DNA of 64,000 nucleotides from Meiothermus ruber DSM 1279 (GTDB taxonomy: Bacteria; Deinococcota; Deinococci; Deinococcales; Thermaceae): contig NC_013946.1 of NCBI RefSeq assembly GCF_000024425.1, positions 1,426,001 through 1,490,000 on the forward strand, in the 5' to 3' direction. The notes below the pieces were generated by a model, which made no database searches, was not told where the DNA came from, and worked only from the letters and a program-made list of their open reading frames with translations. Shown one piece after another: positions 45,829 through 57,567 of the stretch (the stretch's first letter is position 1; each line of letters begins with the position of its first letter). A program made the translations under genes and the position numbers.

Positions 45829-46593
45829 CTACGCCGGCTCATCCCAGCGCATAGGCCGGATCGAGGTGCACCGGCCCCCTTCCAAAACCAGCTCGGTGGC
45901 GCAGAACATGGCCCGCCCCGGGGCAGCCTTGAAAGGGGTGGGCCGCTGGGTGATGAAGCGACCCAAAAAGCTCTCGATCTCGCCCCCGATGATGGAGTGA
46001 ATGGGGCCGGTCATGCCCACGTCGGCCTGGATGGCGGTGCCGTTGGCTAGAAAGCCGGCATCGGCGGTCTGGACGTGGGTGTGGGTGCCCAGCAGGGCCG
46101 CGATCTTGCCGTCCAGGTAGTGGCCCAGGGCGTATTTTTCGCTGGTGGCCTCGGCGTGCACCTCGAGCAGCGCGTAATCGTGCTCGACTTCGGCCAGTAA
46201 GGCCTCGCTGCTGCGAAAGGGGTCGTAGAGGTTCAGGCCCATGTTGACCTGGCCCATTACCTGCATCACCAGGAGTTTTTCACCCCCGGCCTCGAGCACC
46301 CAGTGCCCTTTTCCGGGGGTGCCGGGGGGGTAGTTGAGGGCGCGGATGATGGGCTCGGTTTCAATGAGCTGGTAGATGTCTTTGTGATCCCAGGCGTGGT
46401 TGCCCAGGGTGATCAGGTCGGCGCCGGCCTCACGCAGTTTGCGGTAGGCTGGCTTGGACAAGCCCTTCCCATGGTGGGCGTTCTCGCCATTGACGATGAC
46501 CAGATCGTACTGGGGGCGCAGGTCGGGGAGGTGCATTGCCACAGCTCGTAAACCCGGATCGCCATAGACGTCGCCAACAAATAGGACGCGCAT
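45829..46593 (-). CDS. YmdB-family metallophosphoesterase
   Basis: This 254-residue protein begins RVLFVGDVYGDPGLRAVA, with metal ligands D8, NGENAHHGKG (N and E), TLGNHAWDHKDIYQ, then LLEVHAEATSEKYALGHYLD and GTHTHVQTADAGFL. This is the YmdB/TIGR00282 family, phosphodiesterases acting on 2',3'-cyclic nucleotides and linked to RNA turnover and biofilm decisions in Bacillus. The length is standard. A TTTTTT-free intergenic region separates it from the GntR operon. Confidence 0.93.
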   Translation of the reverse strand: MRVLFVGDVYGDPGLRAVAMHLPDLRPQYDLVIVNGENAHHGKGLSKPAYRKLREAGADLITLGNHAWDHKDIYQLIETEPIIRALNYPPGTPGKGHWVLEAGGEKLLVMQVMGQVNMGLNLYDPFRSSEALLAEVEHDYALLEVHAEATSEKYALGHYLDGKIAALLGTHTHVQTADAGFLANGTAIQADVGMTGPIHSIIGGEIESFLGRFITQRPTPFKAAPGRAMFCATELVLEGGRCTSIRPMRWDEPA

Positions 46594-46646
46594 GAAACCA
46601 GCTTATCGCGGCTTACGGCCTTCCAGGGTGCAAAAAACCACCCGCT

Positions 46647-48665
46647 TTAGCCTGGGATGCTTGCACTGGGGTAGATGGCTTGAAGCTCCCCCCGTAGCTG
46701 TTCCAGCCTGTCCACGGGGAGGCGGCAGGCCCCATGCTGGCACAGATAAGCCCGACCGGGCTGGCGGCTTTGCAGAACCGGGAGGGTGTTGGGCGGGCCA
46801 TAGATCAGGGTGGTGAGCGGTAAAAACCAGCTACGCAGGGCATCCATCATGGCTGCCGGCGCTGCCACGGCCAGCTCACTGCCCAGGGTGCCCACCAGGT
46901 GGGCCTGGAGCATGGCTGGAAAGCCAAAGGCGTTGTGTAGCAGGCGCTGGGCGTTGGATTCCACCGTTGTCAGCGCAGCCTGGTGCCAGTCCGGGCGCTC
47001 GTAAAGCGCTGCCAGCCGGAACAGCAGCTCGGCTGCCACCGCATTTCCCGAAGGGTACGGTCCATCGTAGGCATCGAGGGCCACCACCGGCAGGGTTTGA
47101 TCCAGCGAGTCGCGGAAGGCCCCCGTGGGCTCTTTGAAGTGGGTCAGGATGGCTTCGGCTAGTTGCCGGGCACCCTCGAGCCACCCCACCTCCCCAGTGG
47201 CCTCAAAGAGCGCCAGCAGGCCCAGTCCATAATGGGCCTGGTCGCTCAGGTAGGCCTGGGGCTTGAGCTGGCCCTGGCGCCAGCTATGCCGCAGCAGGCC
47301 GTCGCGGTACATCTCCTGCATCACAAACGCGGCGTTTTTGCGGGCGGCCTCGATGTAGCGGGGCTCTTCCAGCCAGCGCCCCACATCGGCCAGGGCCCGC
47401 AGCATCAGGCCGTTCCAGTCGGCCAGCACCTTGTCGTCGGTGAGGGGTGGGGTGCGCTGCTGCCGCGCGGCGTACAGGCGGTGGCGCACGCTCTGTACCC
47501 AGCGTTCGAAGGCTTCGGGCCCCAGGCCCAGGTGTTGCATCAGGGCCGCATCGGGGATGCGCCGCTCGAGCACGTTGGTGTGCTCCCAGTTCCCGGCCTC
47601 CGAGACCCCAAACAAGAGCATGGCGGCCTCGGCCTCCGCGCCCAGAACCCGGCGGAATTCCTCGGCCTGCCAGACATAGAATTTCCCTTCCACCCCCTCC
47701 GAGTCGGCGTCCTGGGCCGACCAGAAACCACCCTCTGGCCCGGTCAGCTCGCGCAGCACGTAGTCCAGGGTTTCTTGGGCAATCCGTTGGTAGCGCCGGG
47801 CTTGCTCGAGGGAGGCCTGGGGCATCCGGCTGGCTGCGGCGTAGAGCCGGGCTAGCTGGGCGTTGTCGTAAAGCATCTTTTCAAAGTGCGGCACCCGCCA
47901 GATGTGATCCACGGTGTAGCGATGAAAACCGCCGCCCACCTGGTCGTAGAGGCCGCCCTCGGCCATCCGATCCAGCGTGAGCTGTAGGTGCTTCCAGGCT
48001 GCCTCATGGCCCAGCCAGGCCTGCGTGAGCAGGTAGCCCAGGGCGGGCGATTGGGGAAACTTGGGGGCCCCACCGAAGCCGCCGTGGGCTGGGTCGAAGA
48101 TTCTGGAAAGTCCGGCCAGGGCGGTGCTGTGCAGGTCATCCGGCAGGGCGCCCCCCCGCGGCTTGAGCTGATCCTGCAGGTAGGTGGTGAGCTGCTCGGC
48201 GTTCTCCAAAACCTCTTTTTGCTGGTGCAGCCAGGCGTTGTGCACACCGGCCAGCACCCGCCGGAAGCTGGGGAAGCCCTGCCGATCTTCGGGCGGCCAG
48301 TAGGTTCCACCAAAAAAGGGGCGCAGGTCGGGCATCAGGAACATGTTCATAGGCCAGCCGCCCGAGCCGGTCATGGCTTGCAGGGCCGACATGTAGACCT
48401 GATCCACGTCGGGCCGTTCTTCCCGGTCTACCTTGATGGGTACGAAATGGGCATTCAGAAATTGCGCCACCTCGGGGTCTTCGAAGCTTTCCCGCTCCAT
48501 CACGTGGCACCAGTGGCAGGTGGCATAGCCCACCGACAAAAAAATGGGCTTGTTTTCGGCCCTGGCTTTGGCGAAGGCCTCCTCGCCCCAGGGGTACCAG
48601 TCCACCGGGTTATGGGCGTGCTGCAGAAGATAGGGGCTGCTCTCCTTAGCAAGTCGGTTTGGCAC
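46647..48665 (-). CDS. Thioredoxin-domain protein, YyaL/DUF255 family
   Basis: This 672-residue protein has an N-terminal thioredoxin-like DUF255 domain ([29 protein letters not shown], then [15 protein letters not shown] with a CxxC pair) followed by an (alpha/alpha)6-barrel-like region similar to N-acylglucosamine epimerases ([40 protein letters not shown]). It is the bacterial counterpart of SSP411/SPATA20. The biochemical role is not established. Start is GTG. It diverges from the RDD gene. Confidence 0.9.
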   Translation of the reverse strand: MPNRLAKESSPYLLQHAHNPVDWYPWGEEAFAKARAENKPIFLSVGYATCHWCHVMERESFEDPEVAQFLNAHFVPIKVDREERPDVDQVYMSALQAMTGSGGWPMNMFLMPDLRPFFGGTYWPPEDRQGFPSFRRVLAGVHNAWLHQQKEVLENAEQLTTYLQDQLKPRGGALPDDLHSTALAGLSRIFDPAHGGFGGAPKFPQSPALGYLLTQAWLGHEAAWKHLQLTLDRMAEGGLYDQVGGGFHRYTVDHIWRVPHFEKMLYDNAQLARLYAAASRMPQASLEQARRYQRIAQETLDYVLRELTGPEGGFWSAQDADSEGVEGKFYVWQAEEFRRVLGAEAEAAMLLFGVSEAGNWEHTNVLERRIPDAALMQHLGLGPEAFERWVQSVRHRLYAARQQRTPPLTDDKVLADWNGLMLRALADVGRWLEEPRYIEAARKNAAFVMQEMYRDGLLRHSWRQGQLKPQAYLSDQAHYGLGLLALFEATGEVGWLEGARQLAEAILTHFKEPTGAFRDSLDQTLPVVALDAYDGPYPSGNAVAAELLFRLAALYERPDWHQAALTTVESNAQRLLHNAFGFPAMLQAHLVGTLGSELAVAAPAAMMDALRSWFLPLTTLIYGPPNTLPVLQSRQPGRAYLCQHGACRLPVDRLEQLRGELQAIYPSASIPG

Positions 48666-48701
48666 ACCCCCAGCCTAGCCACTGGGCCTTAGAGTAAAAG
48701 T

Positions 48702-49178
48702 GTGGTGGGACGCAAGCTTACCCGCGCGACCGTGCGTTACCTGGCCCGCCGCTTGCTGGCTGGTTTGATCGACCTGGGCGTGCTGGCCGGCTTGCAGTTT
48801 GGCATTGTGCGGGCGGTAACCGCGCTGTTTCCACCCACCCACCCAGGCCACCACTTTTCAACCGAGGGCCTGATTCTATTTGGCCTGTTCTCCCCGCTGG
48901 CCTGGTTTACCTACGCGGTGCTGCCGCTGGCCCGCAGGGGCCAGACCCTGGGCAAGGAGCTGATGGGGCTCTGGGTGGTGAACCAGGTAGGGCGGCCCCC
49001 CAGCCTGTGGCAGGCCTTTGTGCGGGAAAGCCTGGGGCGCTGGCTGAACGCCATGGTGCTGAACCTCGGCCTGCTGCTGGTGCTGTGGGATCGAGACCAC
49101 CAGGCTTTGCACGACATGGTGGCGGAAACTTTCGTAGTGATGCTGCGAGCGCGGCAGGGCAGCGGTTTGCTAGACTAA
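48702..49178 (+). CDS. RDD-family membrane protein
   Basis: This 158-residue protein has the RDD signature in YLARRLLAGLIDLGVLAGLQ (arginine then aspartate pairs), three or four hydrophobic helices, and the family motif RRGQTLGKELMGLWVV and WDRDHQALHDMVAETFVV. Function unknown; some members affect transport. The GTG start is exactly 6 nt after TAGAGT with no Shine-Dalgarno, a leaderless start. It precedes clpS by 6 bp. Confidence 0.88.
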   Translation: MVGRKLTRATVRYLARRLLAGLIDLGVLAGLQFGIVRAVTALFPPTHPGHHFSTEGLILFGLFSPLAWFTYAVLPLARRGQTLGKELMGLWVVNQVGRPPSLWQAFVRESLGRWLNAMVLNLGLLLVLWDRDHQALHDMVAETFVVMLRARQGSGLLD

Positions 49179-49184
49179 AAAACC

Positions 49185-49481
49185 GTGAGCGACACCGCTA
49201 CCAAGACCCGCAGTCAGACCGCTACCCGCACCCCACCGCGGTACAAGGTGTTGCTGCTCAACGACGACTACACCCCCATGGACTTTGTGGTGGAGGTGTT
49301 GATGCGGTACTTCAAGAAGAGCAAGCTCGAGGCCACCCGCATCATGCTGCAGGTGCACCACGCGGGGGTGGGGGTGGCCGGGGTGTACCCTTTTGAAATT
49401 GCCGAGACCAAGGTCAACCAGGTGATGGCGGCGGCCAGCGCCGAAGGCCATCCGCTGCAGTGCACCATGGAGCCCGAGTAG
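49185..49481 (+). CDS. clpS: ClpS adaptor for ClpA
   Basis: This 98-residue N-end-rule adaptor presents substrates to the ClpAP protease. It shows the ClpS core [40 protein letters not shown] and [20 protein letters not shown], including the hydrophobic pocket residues (NDD, H-H) for N-terminal degron recognition. It starts with GTG, 8 nt after TAGACT. ClpA is encoded 0.8 kb downstream, with an unrelated membrane protein gene between. Confidence 0.95.
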   Translation: MSDTATKTRSQTATRTPPRYKVLLLNDDYTPMDFVVEVLMRYFKKSKLEATRIMLQVHHAGVGVAGVYPFEIAETKVNQVMAAASAEGHPLQCTMEPE

Positions 49482-49563
49482 GGCCGGTTTTTGATGCCGG
49501 AATTGCAGTATCCAAGGTGCCAAACGTACAAAAAAGCGTCGGTGCCTGGGGTAGGGTTTGGGT

Positions 49564-50208
49564 ATGTATCTTTCTTCCCAGGATCAACGTTGGTACCGGC
49601 TGGCCTTTGCTCTAGCGATTCTGACCGTTGTCTATAACCTGCTCGAGGGCCTGGTCTCGGTCTGGTTTGGTGCTGCCGACGAGTCCCTGACCCTTTTTGG
49701 CTTTGGCCTCGATAGCTTCATCGAGATGATCTCGGGCCTGGGCATTCTGGCGATGGTGCTGCGCATCTGGCGGCACCCTGGGGCGCCCACGGGCCGCTTC
49801 GAGAAAACCGCCCTGCAGATCACCGGCACCGGCTTTTACGGGCTGACCGGGATTCTTTCGGTCATGGCCCTCTACAACCTGAGCACCCAGCACAAGCCCG
49901 AGACCACCCTGGCGGGCGTGGTGATTGCGGTCATCTCGATCTCGCTGATGTGGGCGCTCATCCACTACAAGACCCAGGCCGGTCGAGCCCTGGGCTCGGA
50001 GGCCATCCTGGCCGATGCCAAGTGCGCGCGGGTCTGCATGTATATGTCCGGCCTGCTGCTTTTTTCCAGCCTGGTGTACTCCTTGAGCGGCATCTGGTTT
50101 GTGGACAGCCTGGGGGCCTTGGGCCTGGCCTACCTGTCCTTTACCGAAGGCCGCGAAGCCTTTGCCAAGGCCAATGGCGCTGAATGCAGTTGCCACGCCG
50201 GAAGCTAG
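49564..50208 (+). CDS. Cation-efflux-like membrane protein
   Basis: This 214-residue protein has about six hydrophobic helices and a motif LFGFGLDSFIEMISGLGILA with aspartate and glutamate in transmembrane helices, as in the CDF/cation-efflux superfamily. The cytoplasmic C-terminal domain of classic CDF transporters is missing, and the tail is short and cysteine/histidine-bearing (NGAECSCHAGS). It may export or sense metal. The start ATG at 49564 is 6 nt after TAGGGT without a Shine-Dalgarno. It splits clpS from clpA. Confidence 0.75.
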   Translation: MYLSSQDQRWYRLAFALAILTVVYNLLEGLVSVWFGAADESLTLFGFGLDSFIEMISGLGILAMVLRIWRHPGAPTGRFEKTALQITGTGFYGLTGILSVMALYNLSTQHKPETTLAGVVIAVISISLMWALIHYKTQAGRALGSEAILADAKCARVCMYMSGLLLFSSLVYSLSGIWFVDSLGALGLAYLSFTEGREAFAKANGAECSCHAGS

Positions 50209-50265
50209 TGGGCGACTTTTGGAACAATCTGGACCCACCGGCCTGCTAGACTCGAGCCAGCAGGT

Positions 50266-52506
50266 ATGGAGACCCCCCTGACCCCCACCCTTGAACGTTC
50301 CATCCGCCGCGCGCTGGGGATTGCCCTCGAGCGCGGGCACGAGTACGCCGGCCTCGAGCACCTGCTCCTGGCCCTGCTCGACGACCCCGACGCCAGCCGG
50401 GTGTTGCAGTACTGCAAGGTCAACCTCGAGCACCTGCGGGCTTTGCTCGAGGAGTCGCTGCGCCAGTTTGAGTCGGTTCCAGGCAGCGAACCCGAGCCTA
50501 CCACGGCCTTTCAGCGGGTGATCCAGCGGGCGGTCTTGCAGATGCGCTCCGCCGGGCGCGACCAGGCCAACGGGGCCAATGTGCTGGTGGCCATCATGGA
50601 CGAGCGGCAGTCGGCGGCCTACGCCCTGCTGGAGCAGCTCGGCGTGAGCCGGCTCGACCTGACCTCGGCCATCTCGAGGGGGGCCCTGCCGCGGGGGGTA
50701 TCGTCCAACATCGAGCCCGTGCAGGTGGGCGAGGAGGGCGCGGGCGTGGCCGAGAACCCCCTCGAGGCCTACTGCACCAACCTGACCGAACGGGCCCGCA
50801 AGGGTGAGCTCGACCCGCTCGTTGGGCGGGAGAAGGAGCTCGAGCGCATCCTGACGGTTCTTTCCCGCCGGCAGAAGAACAACCCCCTGCTGGTGGGCGA
50901 CCCGGGGGTGGGCAAGACCGCGCTGGTGGAGGGGCTGGCCCAGCGCATTGTGGCCCCGACCGTGGCGCTTGCCCTGCCCAGCCGGCTGGTGGGGGCCGAG
51001 GTCTTCGCGCTGGACATGGGCAGCCTGCTGGCCGGCACCCGCTACCGGGGCGACTTCGAGGAGCGGCTCAAGGCGGTGATGAAGGCCCTCGAGGCCCATC
51101 CCAACGCCATCCTGTTCATAGACGAGATTCACACCATCGTGGGGGCCGGCTCCACCACCGGCTCTACCGTAGACGCCAGCAACCTGCTCAAGCCGGCCCT
51201 CACCGGCAAACTCCGGTGCATTGGGGCCACCACCTTTGCCGAGTACAAGCACTTCGAGAAAGACCGGGCCATCGCCCGGCGCTTCCAGAAGATTGACATC
51301 GGCGAGCCTTCCCACGCCGACGCGGTGAAAATCCTGGAGGGGCTCAAGCCGCGTCTGGAGGCCCACCACCAGCTCACCTACACCAAAGCGGCCCTCGAGC
51401 GGGCGGTGGAGCTGGCAGCCCGCCACCTCTCCGAGCGCCGCCTGCCCGACTCCGCCCTGGACGTGCTGGACGAGGCCGGGGCCGCCCAGGCCCTGCTGCC
51501 GCCAGGCAAGCGCAAGAGCCGCATCGGGGTGGCCGAGGTCGAGGCCACCGTGGCCCGCATCGCCCGCATTCCGGCCAAGAACCTGAGCCGCGACGACGAG
51601 GCCGTGCTGGCTAACCTCGAGCAGGAGCTAAAACGCGCGGTGTTCGGGCAGGACAGGGCGGTGGAGGAAGTCGCCAGCGCCATCAAGCTCGCGCGCGCCG
51701 GCCTGCGCGACCCGCAAAAACCCATGGGTTCGTACCTGTTCGCCGGCCCCACCGGGGTGGGCAAAACCGAGCTGGCCCGCCAGCTCGCGGCCTCCCTGGG
51801 GGTGCCGCTGCTGCGCTTCGATATGTCGGAGTACATGGAGAAGCACTCGGTCTCGAGGCTCATCGGTGCGCCGCCGGGCTATGTGGGCTTCGACCAGGGC
51901 GGCCTCCTCACCGACGCGGTGCTGCAAAACCCCCACTGCGTGCTCCTGCTGGACGAGATCGAGAAGGCCCACCCCGACCTCTACGCCATTTTGTTACAGG
52001 TCATGGACTATGGCCGGCTCACCGACCACAACGGCAAGACTGTGGACTTCCGCAGCACCATCCTGATCATGACCACCAACGCCGGGGCCGCCGAGGCCAG
52101 CGAGCTGCGGGTGGGCTTCCTGGGGGGCACCCGCAGCGAGGCCAGCGAAGAGGCCCTCAAGCGCCTGTTCACCCCGGAGTTCCGCAACCGCCTGGACGCC
52201 ATCGTGCACTTTAACCCGCTTTCCCCGGCCATCATGCAGCAGATTGTGGGCAAGTTCCTGGGGCAGCTCGAGGCCCAGCTCAAGGAGCGCAAGGTGGCGC
52301 TCGAGGTGCAGCCCGAGGCCATTGCCTGGCTGGCTGAGCACGGCTACGACCGCCTGATGGGGGCCCGCCCGCTGGCCCGGCTGATCCAGGAAAAAATCAA
52401 GAAACCCCTGGCCGATCTGCTGCTCTTTGGCCCGCTCAAGCAGGGGGGGCGTTTGCAGGTTGTGCGCCAGGGCGAGGAGATTGCCCTGAAAGCCCATTCC
52501 GCTTGA
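50266..52506 (+). CDS. clpA: ATP-dependent Clp protease ATP-binding subunit ClpA
   Basis: This 746-residue AAA+ unfoldase works with ClpP. It has an N-terminal Clp repeat domain ([20 protein letters not shown]), AAA-1 with [17 protein letters not shown] and [13 protein letters not shown], and AAA-2 with [27 protein letters not shown] and sensor-2 [10 protein letters not shown]. The short linker lacks the long coiled-coil M-domain of ClpB, and ClpS nearby supports ClpA over ClpC. The host hexamer CTCGAG occurs about a dozen times within it. Confidence 0.95.
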   Translation: METPLTPTLERSIRRALGIALERGHEYAGLEHLLLALLDDPDASRVLQYCKVNLEHLRALLEESLRQFESVPGSEPEPTTAFQRVIQRAVLQMRSAGRDQANGANVLVAIMDERQSAAYALLEQLGVSRLDLTSAISRGALPRGVSSNIEPVQVGEEGAGVAENPLEAYCTNLTERARKGELDPLVGREKELERILTVLSRRQKNNPLLVGDPGVGKTALVEGLAQRIVAPTVALALPSRLVGAEVFALDMGSLLAGTRYRGDFEERLKAVMKALEAHPNAILFIDEIHTIVGAGSTTGSTVDASNLLKPALTGKLRCIGATTFAEYKHFEKDRAIARRFQKIDIGEPSHADAVKILEGLKPRLEAHHQLTYTKAALERAVELAARHLSERRLPDSALDVLDEAGAAQALLPPGKRKSRIGVAEVEATVARIARIPAKNLSRDDEAVLANLEQELKRAVFGQDRAVEEVASAIKLARAGLRDPQKPMGSYLFAGPTGVGKTELARQLAASLGVPLLRFDMSEYMEKHSVSRLIGAPPGYVGFDQGGLLTDAVLQNPHCVLLLDEIEKAHPDLYAILLQVMDYGRLTDHNGKTVDFRSTILIMTTNAGAAEASELRVGFLGGTRSEASEEALKRLFTPEFRNRLDAIVHFNPLSPAIMQQIVGKFLGQLEAQLKERKVALEVQPEAIAWLAEHGYDRLMGARPLARLIQEKIKKPLADLLLFGPLKQGGRLQVVRQGEEIALKAHSA

Positions 52507-52627
52507 AGGCCTGTCCACAGTTCCCGCCCTGCCAAGAAGAGGCTGAATGGAAAACCGCACGCCAGTCTGTATCGCCACAAGCGGTACAATAGGTCACCAT
52601 AGATAGCCGGACTCCAGGAGGGCTTGG

Positions 52628-54009
52628 GTGGCCGAGTTGAGCTTTCAGTTGAATGGACGACCCGTTCAGATTTCCGATGTAGACCCGCACACCACCTTGC
52701 TTGCGTGGCTGCGCCAAATGGGCCTGACCGGTAGCAAAGAAGGCTGTGCAGAAGGGGAGTGCGGGGCCTGTGCGGTGCTGCTGCGCAAGCCCGACGACCG
52801 GGGCTCGCGCCTCGAGGCCGTCAACGGCTGCTTGCTGCTGCTGCCCAGCCTGGCCGGTCAGGAGGTCTGGACGGTGGAGGGGCTTTCTTCCGATGCGCAG
52901 CTCCATCCGGTTCAACAGGCCATGCTGCAGGGGGGCTCGCAGTGCGGCTACTGCACGCCAGGGTTTGTGGTCAGTATGGCGGCGGAGTACTACCGCAAAG
53001 GTCGCGAAGGGTTCGACCTCGAGGCACTCTCCGGCAACCTCTGCCGCTGCACCGGCTACCGGCCCATCCGGGACGCGGCGCTTGCGCTGGGCCAGCCCGC
53101 CCCCGACGACCCCCTGGCCCGCCGCTGCCGGGAACCCGCCCCAGCCCTGGGCCCCCTGCACTACCAGGCCGGCCCCACCTACCTGCGCCCGGCCTCCCTA
53201 TCCGAGCTTTTCCACGCCCTGGAAGAGCATCCCCAGGCCCGGCTGGTGGCCGGCGGCACCGATGTGGTGGTGGAGGTCAACCAGCGCTTCGCTCGAGCCC
53301 AGGTATTTCTCGACCTGAGCGCCCTGCCCGAACTCCAGACCCTGCGCTGGGGCCAGGGCTATGTCGAGCTTGGCGCGGGGGTTCCCCTGAGCGAGCTCGA
53401 GCGCTGGCTAAATGGCCGCATCCCCCTCCTGGCGGAGTGGTTTCCGCTGTTTGCCTCGCGCCTGATTCGCAACCGGGCCACCCTGGGGGGCAACCTGGGC
53501 ACCGCCTCGCCCATCGGCGATGGCCCGCCGGTCTTACTGGCCCTGGGGGCCGAGGTGGTGCTTGCCAGCGCGGTAGGGGAGCGGGTGCTGCCGCTCGAGC
53601 GCTTCTTCACCGGCTACCGCCAGACCGCCCGGCAACCCGGCGAGGTCATCCGCGCGGTGCGCATCCCCCTGCCCCTGGCCCCGCAGGCCCGCTTCTACAA
53701 GGTGGCCAAACGGCGCATGGACGATATCTCCACGGTGGCCGCCGCCTTTGCCCTGCGGCTGGAAGCCGGCCTGGTGCAGCACATCCGGATTGGCCTGGGT
53801 GGGGTGGCTGCCACCCCGGTGCGGGCCTACCAGACCGAGGCCTTTTTGCAGGGCAAGCCCTGGGATGGGCGCACCGTGCGGGCGGCGGCCGAGGTGATCC
53901 GGGGCGAGTTCAGGCCCATCGACGATCACCGGGGCAGCGCGGCCTATCGCACGGCCATGCTGGGGAACCTGCTGCACAAGTTCTATGCCGAGACGGCGGA
54001 GGTGTGGGT

Positions 54010-54013
<4 letters not shown>
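52628..54013 (+). CDS. xdhA: Xanthine dehydrogenase, fused FeS/FAD subunit
   Basis: This 461-residue subunit carries electrons from the molybdenum site to NAD+. Residues ~1-75 hold the plant-type 2Fe-2S ferredoxin (GCAEGECGACAV), 80-155 the second cluster (QCGYCTPGFV and GNLCRCTGYRPI), and ~180-461 the FAD domain (LVAGGTDVVVEVNQRFA, RNRATLGGNLGTASPIGD) with the CO-dehydrogenase flavoprotein C-terminal part. Start is GTG with CAGGAGGG; a TACAAT box lies ~35 nt upstream. It overlaps xdhB by 4 bp (ATGA). Confidence 0.95.
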
Positions 54014-56328
<2,315 letters not shown>

Positions 56329-56359
56329 TAAACTCGGCGTTTCAAACCAAACTAGCCTC

Positions 56360-56590
56360 ATGCCAACGGTGGTCAATGTGGGCCAAGCAAAAACGCACCT
56401 CTCGAGCCTGCTCGAGCGGGTTCGGGCAGGGGAGGAGATCATCCTAGCCAAGAACGGCCAGCCCTACGCGCGGCTGGTGCCGCTGGAGAAACCCCAAAAG
56501 CGCAAGCTGGGCCTCATGAAAGGGCTCGGGAAAGTGGATAAAGCGTTCTTTGAGCCGCTTCCCGAGGAAGATTTGAAGGAATGGGAATGA
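56360..56590 (+). CDS. Phd/YefM-type antitoxin, apparently orphan
   Basis: This 76-residue protein begins MPTVVNVGQAKTHLSSLLER and continues VRAGEEIILAKNGQPYARLV, the standard Phd/YefM antitoxin fold. The C-terminal toxin-neutralising tail is GLMKGLGKVDKAFFEPLPEE. A partner toxin would be expected to overlap its stop. Instead a short frame (MKVGLLHGCWHWFG) starts at 56587 and stops after 14 codons, possibly the stump of a lost PIN toxin. It sits between xdhB and xdhC. Confidence 0.8.
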   Translation: MPTVVNVGQAKTHLSSLLERVRAGEEIILAKNGQPYARLVPLEKPQKRKLGLMKGLGKVDKAFFEPLPEEDLKEWE

Positions 56591-56683
56591 AGGTGGGGCT
56601 TTTGCATGGATGCTGGCATTGGTTTGGTTAAGCCTGGCGTCGAGCTCTTGAAAGGAGCCTCGCTGGGCTAGGCTGGAGGAACG

Positions 56684-57523
56684 ATGCGCTGGTTTGAGCA
56701 CCTGGCCCAACTAACCGAGCGCAAGCAGCCCCTGGTGTTGGTCACCCTGGTGGTGGTGCGGGGCCATGCGCCCCGCGAGGCCGGGGCCAAGATGCTGGTG
56801 ACGGCGGAGGCGGTCTACGGCACCATTGGGGGTGGGAACCTTGAGGCCACCGCCATTGGGCTGGCGCGGCAGATGCTGGCCGTGGGCGCTGCCAGCCCTC
56901 AGATGCACACCCTGCGGCTCACCGAACAGGCCCCGGCCGAGTACGGCGTGCAGTGCTGTGGGGGCGAGGTGACCATCCTGCTCGAGCGGGTGACACCGGC
57001 CCGGCCCACCGTGGCCCTCTTTGGGGTGGGGCACGTGGGGCTGGCCCTGGCCCGGGTGCTCTCGATCTGCCCGGTGGCCCTCTGGCTGGTGGACTCGAGG
57101 GCCCCCATGCTGAACGAGGCGCGCCTGGCACCCCTGCACCACGGCCCGGCCGAGATTAAAGCCTTCCACGCCCCTATCCTGGACGGGGTGGTGAGCGACC
57201 TGCCGGCGGGCGCGCACCTGGTGGTCATGACCCACGACCACGCCGAGGATCTGTTCGTGCTCGAGATGGCCTTGCGCCGCGCCGACCTGGGCTATATCGG
57301 CCTTATTGGGAGCGCGGGCAAGTGGGCCCGCTTCCGGCAGAAGCTGAAGGCCCAGGGTTTTACCGATCAGGACTTGCATCGGGTCACCACCCCCATCGGC
57401 CTGCCGGGGGTCAGGAGCAAAGCGCCGGAGGCCATCGCCATCGCCACGGCGGCCCAGTTGTTGCCGCTGCTCTTTGAGGAAGCGCCCCCCGCGAAGCCCG
57501 ATCGGAAAGAGCTGACCGACTAA
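56684..57523 (+). CDS. xdhC: Xanthine dehydrogenase accessory protein XdhC
   Basis: This 279-residue chaperone binds the molybdenum cofactor, sulfurates it with help and inserts it into XdhB. It has the N-terminal XdhC/CoxI motif VRGHAPREAGAKMLVTAEAV and TIGGGNLEATAI, a QCCGGEVTILLE cysteine pair, and a C-terminal Rossmann domain (VALFGVGHVGLALARVLS, YIGLIGSAGKWARFRQKL). It probably belongs to the xdhAB operon interrupted by the antitoxin gene. Confidence 0.93.
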   Translation: MRWFEHLAQLTERKQPLVLVTLVVVRGHAPREAGAKMLVTAEAVYGTIGGGNLEATAIGLARQMLAVGAASPQMHTLRLTEQAPAEYGVQCCGGEVTILLERVTPARPTVALFGVGHVGLALARVLSICPVALWLVDSRAPMLNEARLAPLHHGPAEIKAFHAPILDGVVSDLPAGAHLVVMTHDHAEDLFVLEMALRRADLGYIGLIGSAGKWARFRQKLKAQGFTDQDLHRVTTPIGLPGVRSKAPEAIAIATAAQLLPLLFEEAPPAKPDRKELTD

Positions 57524-57567
57524 CCCCGGCTACCGGCCCACAGCTCTTTTCTGTATGATTTGCGGCA

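Noticed and set aside
49612-51426. A 604-codon minus-strand open frame over the CDF-like gene and clpA
   Set aside because: Low-complexity Gly/Gln/His-rich translation antisense to well-conserved clpA motifs; a GC artefact.
56587-56631. Intact toxin gene following the Phd-type antitoxin
   Set aside because: The frame stops after 14 codons and other frames show no PIN or RelE motif; at most a remnant.
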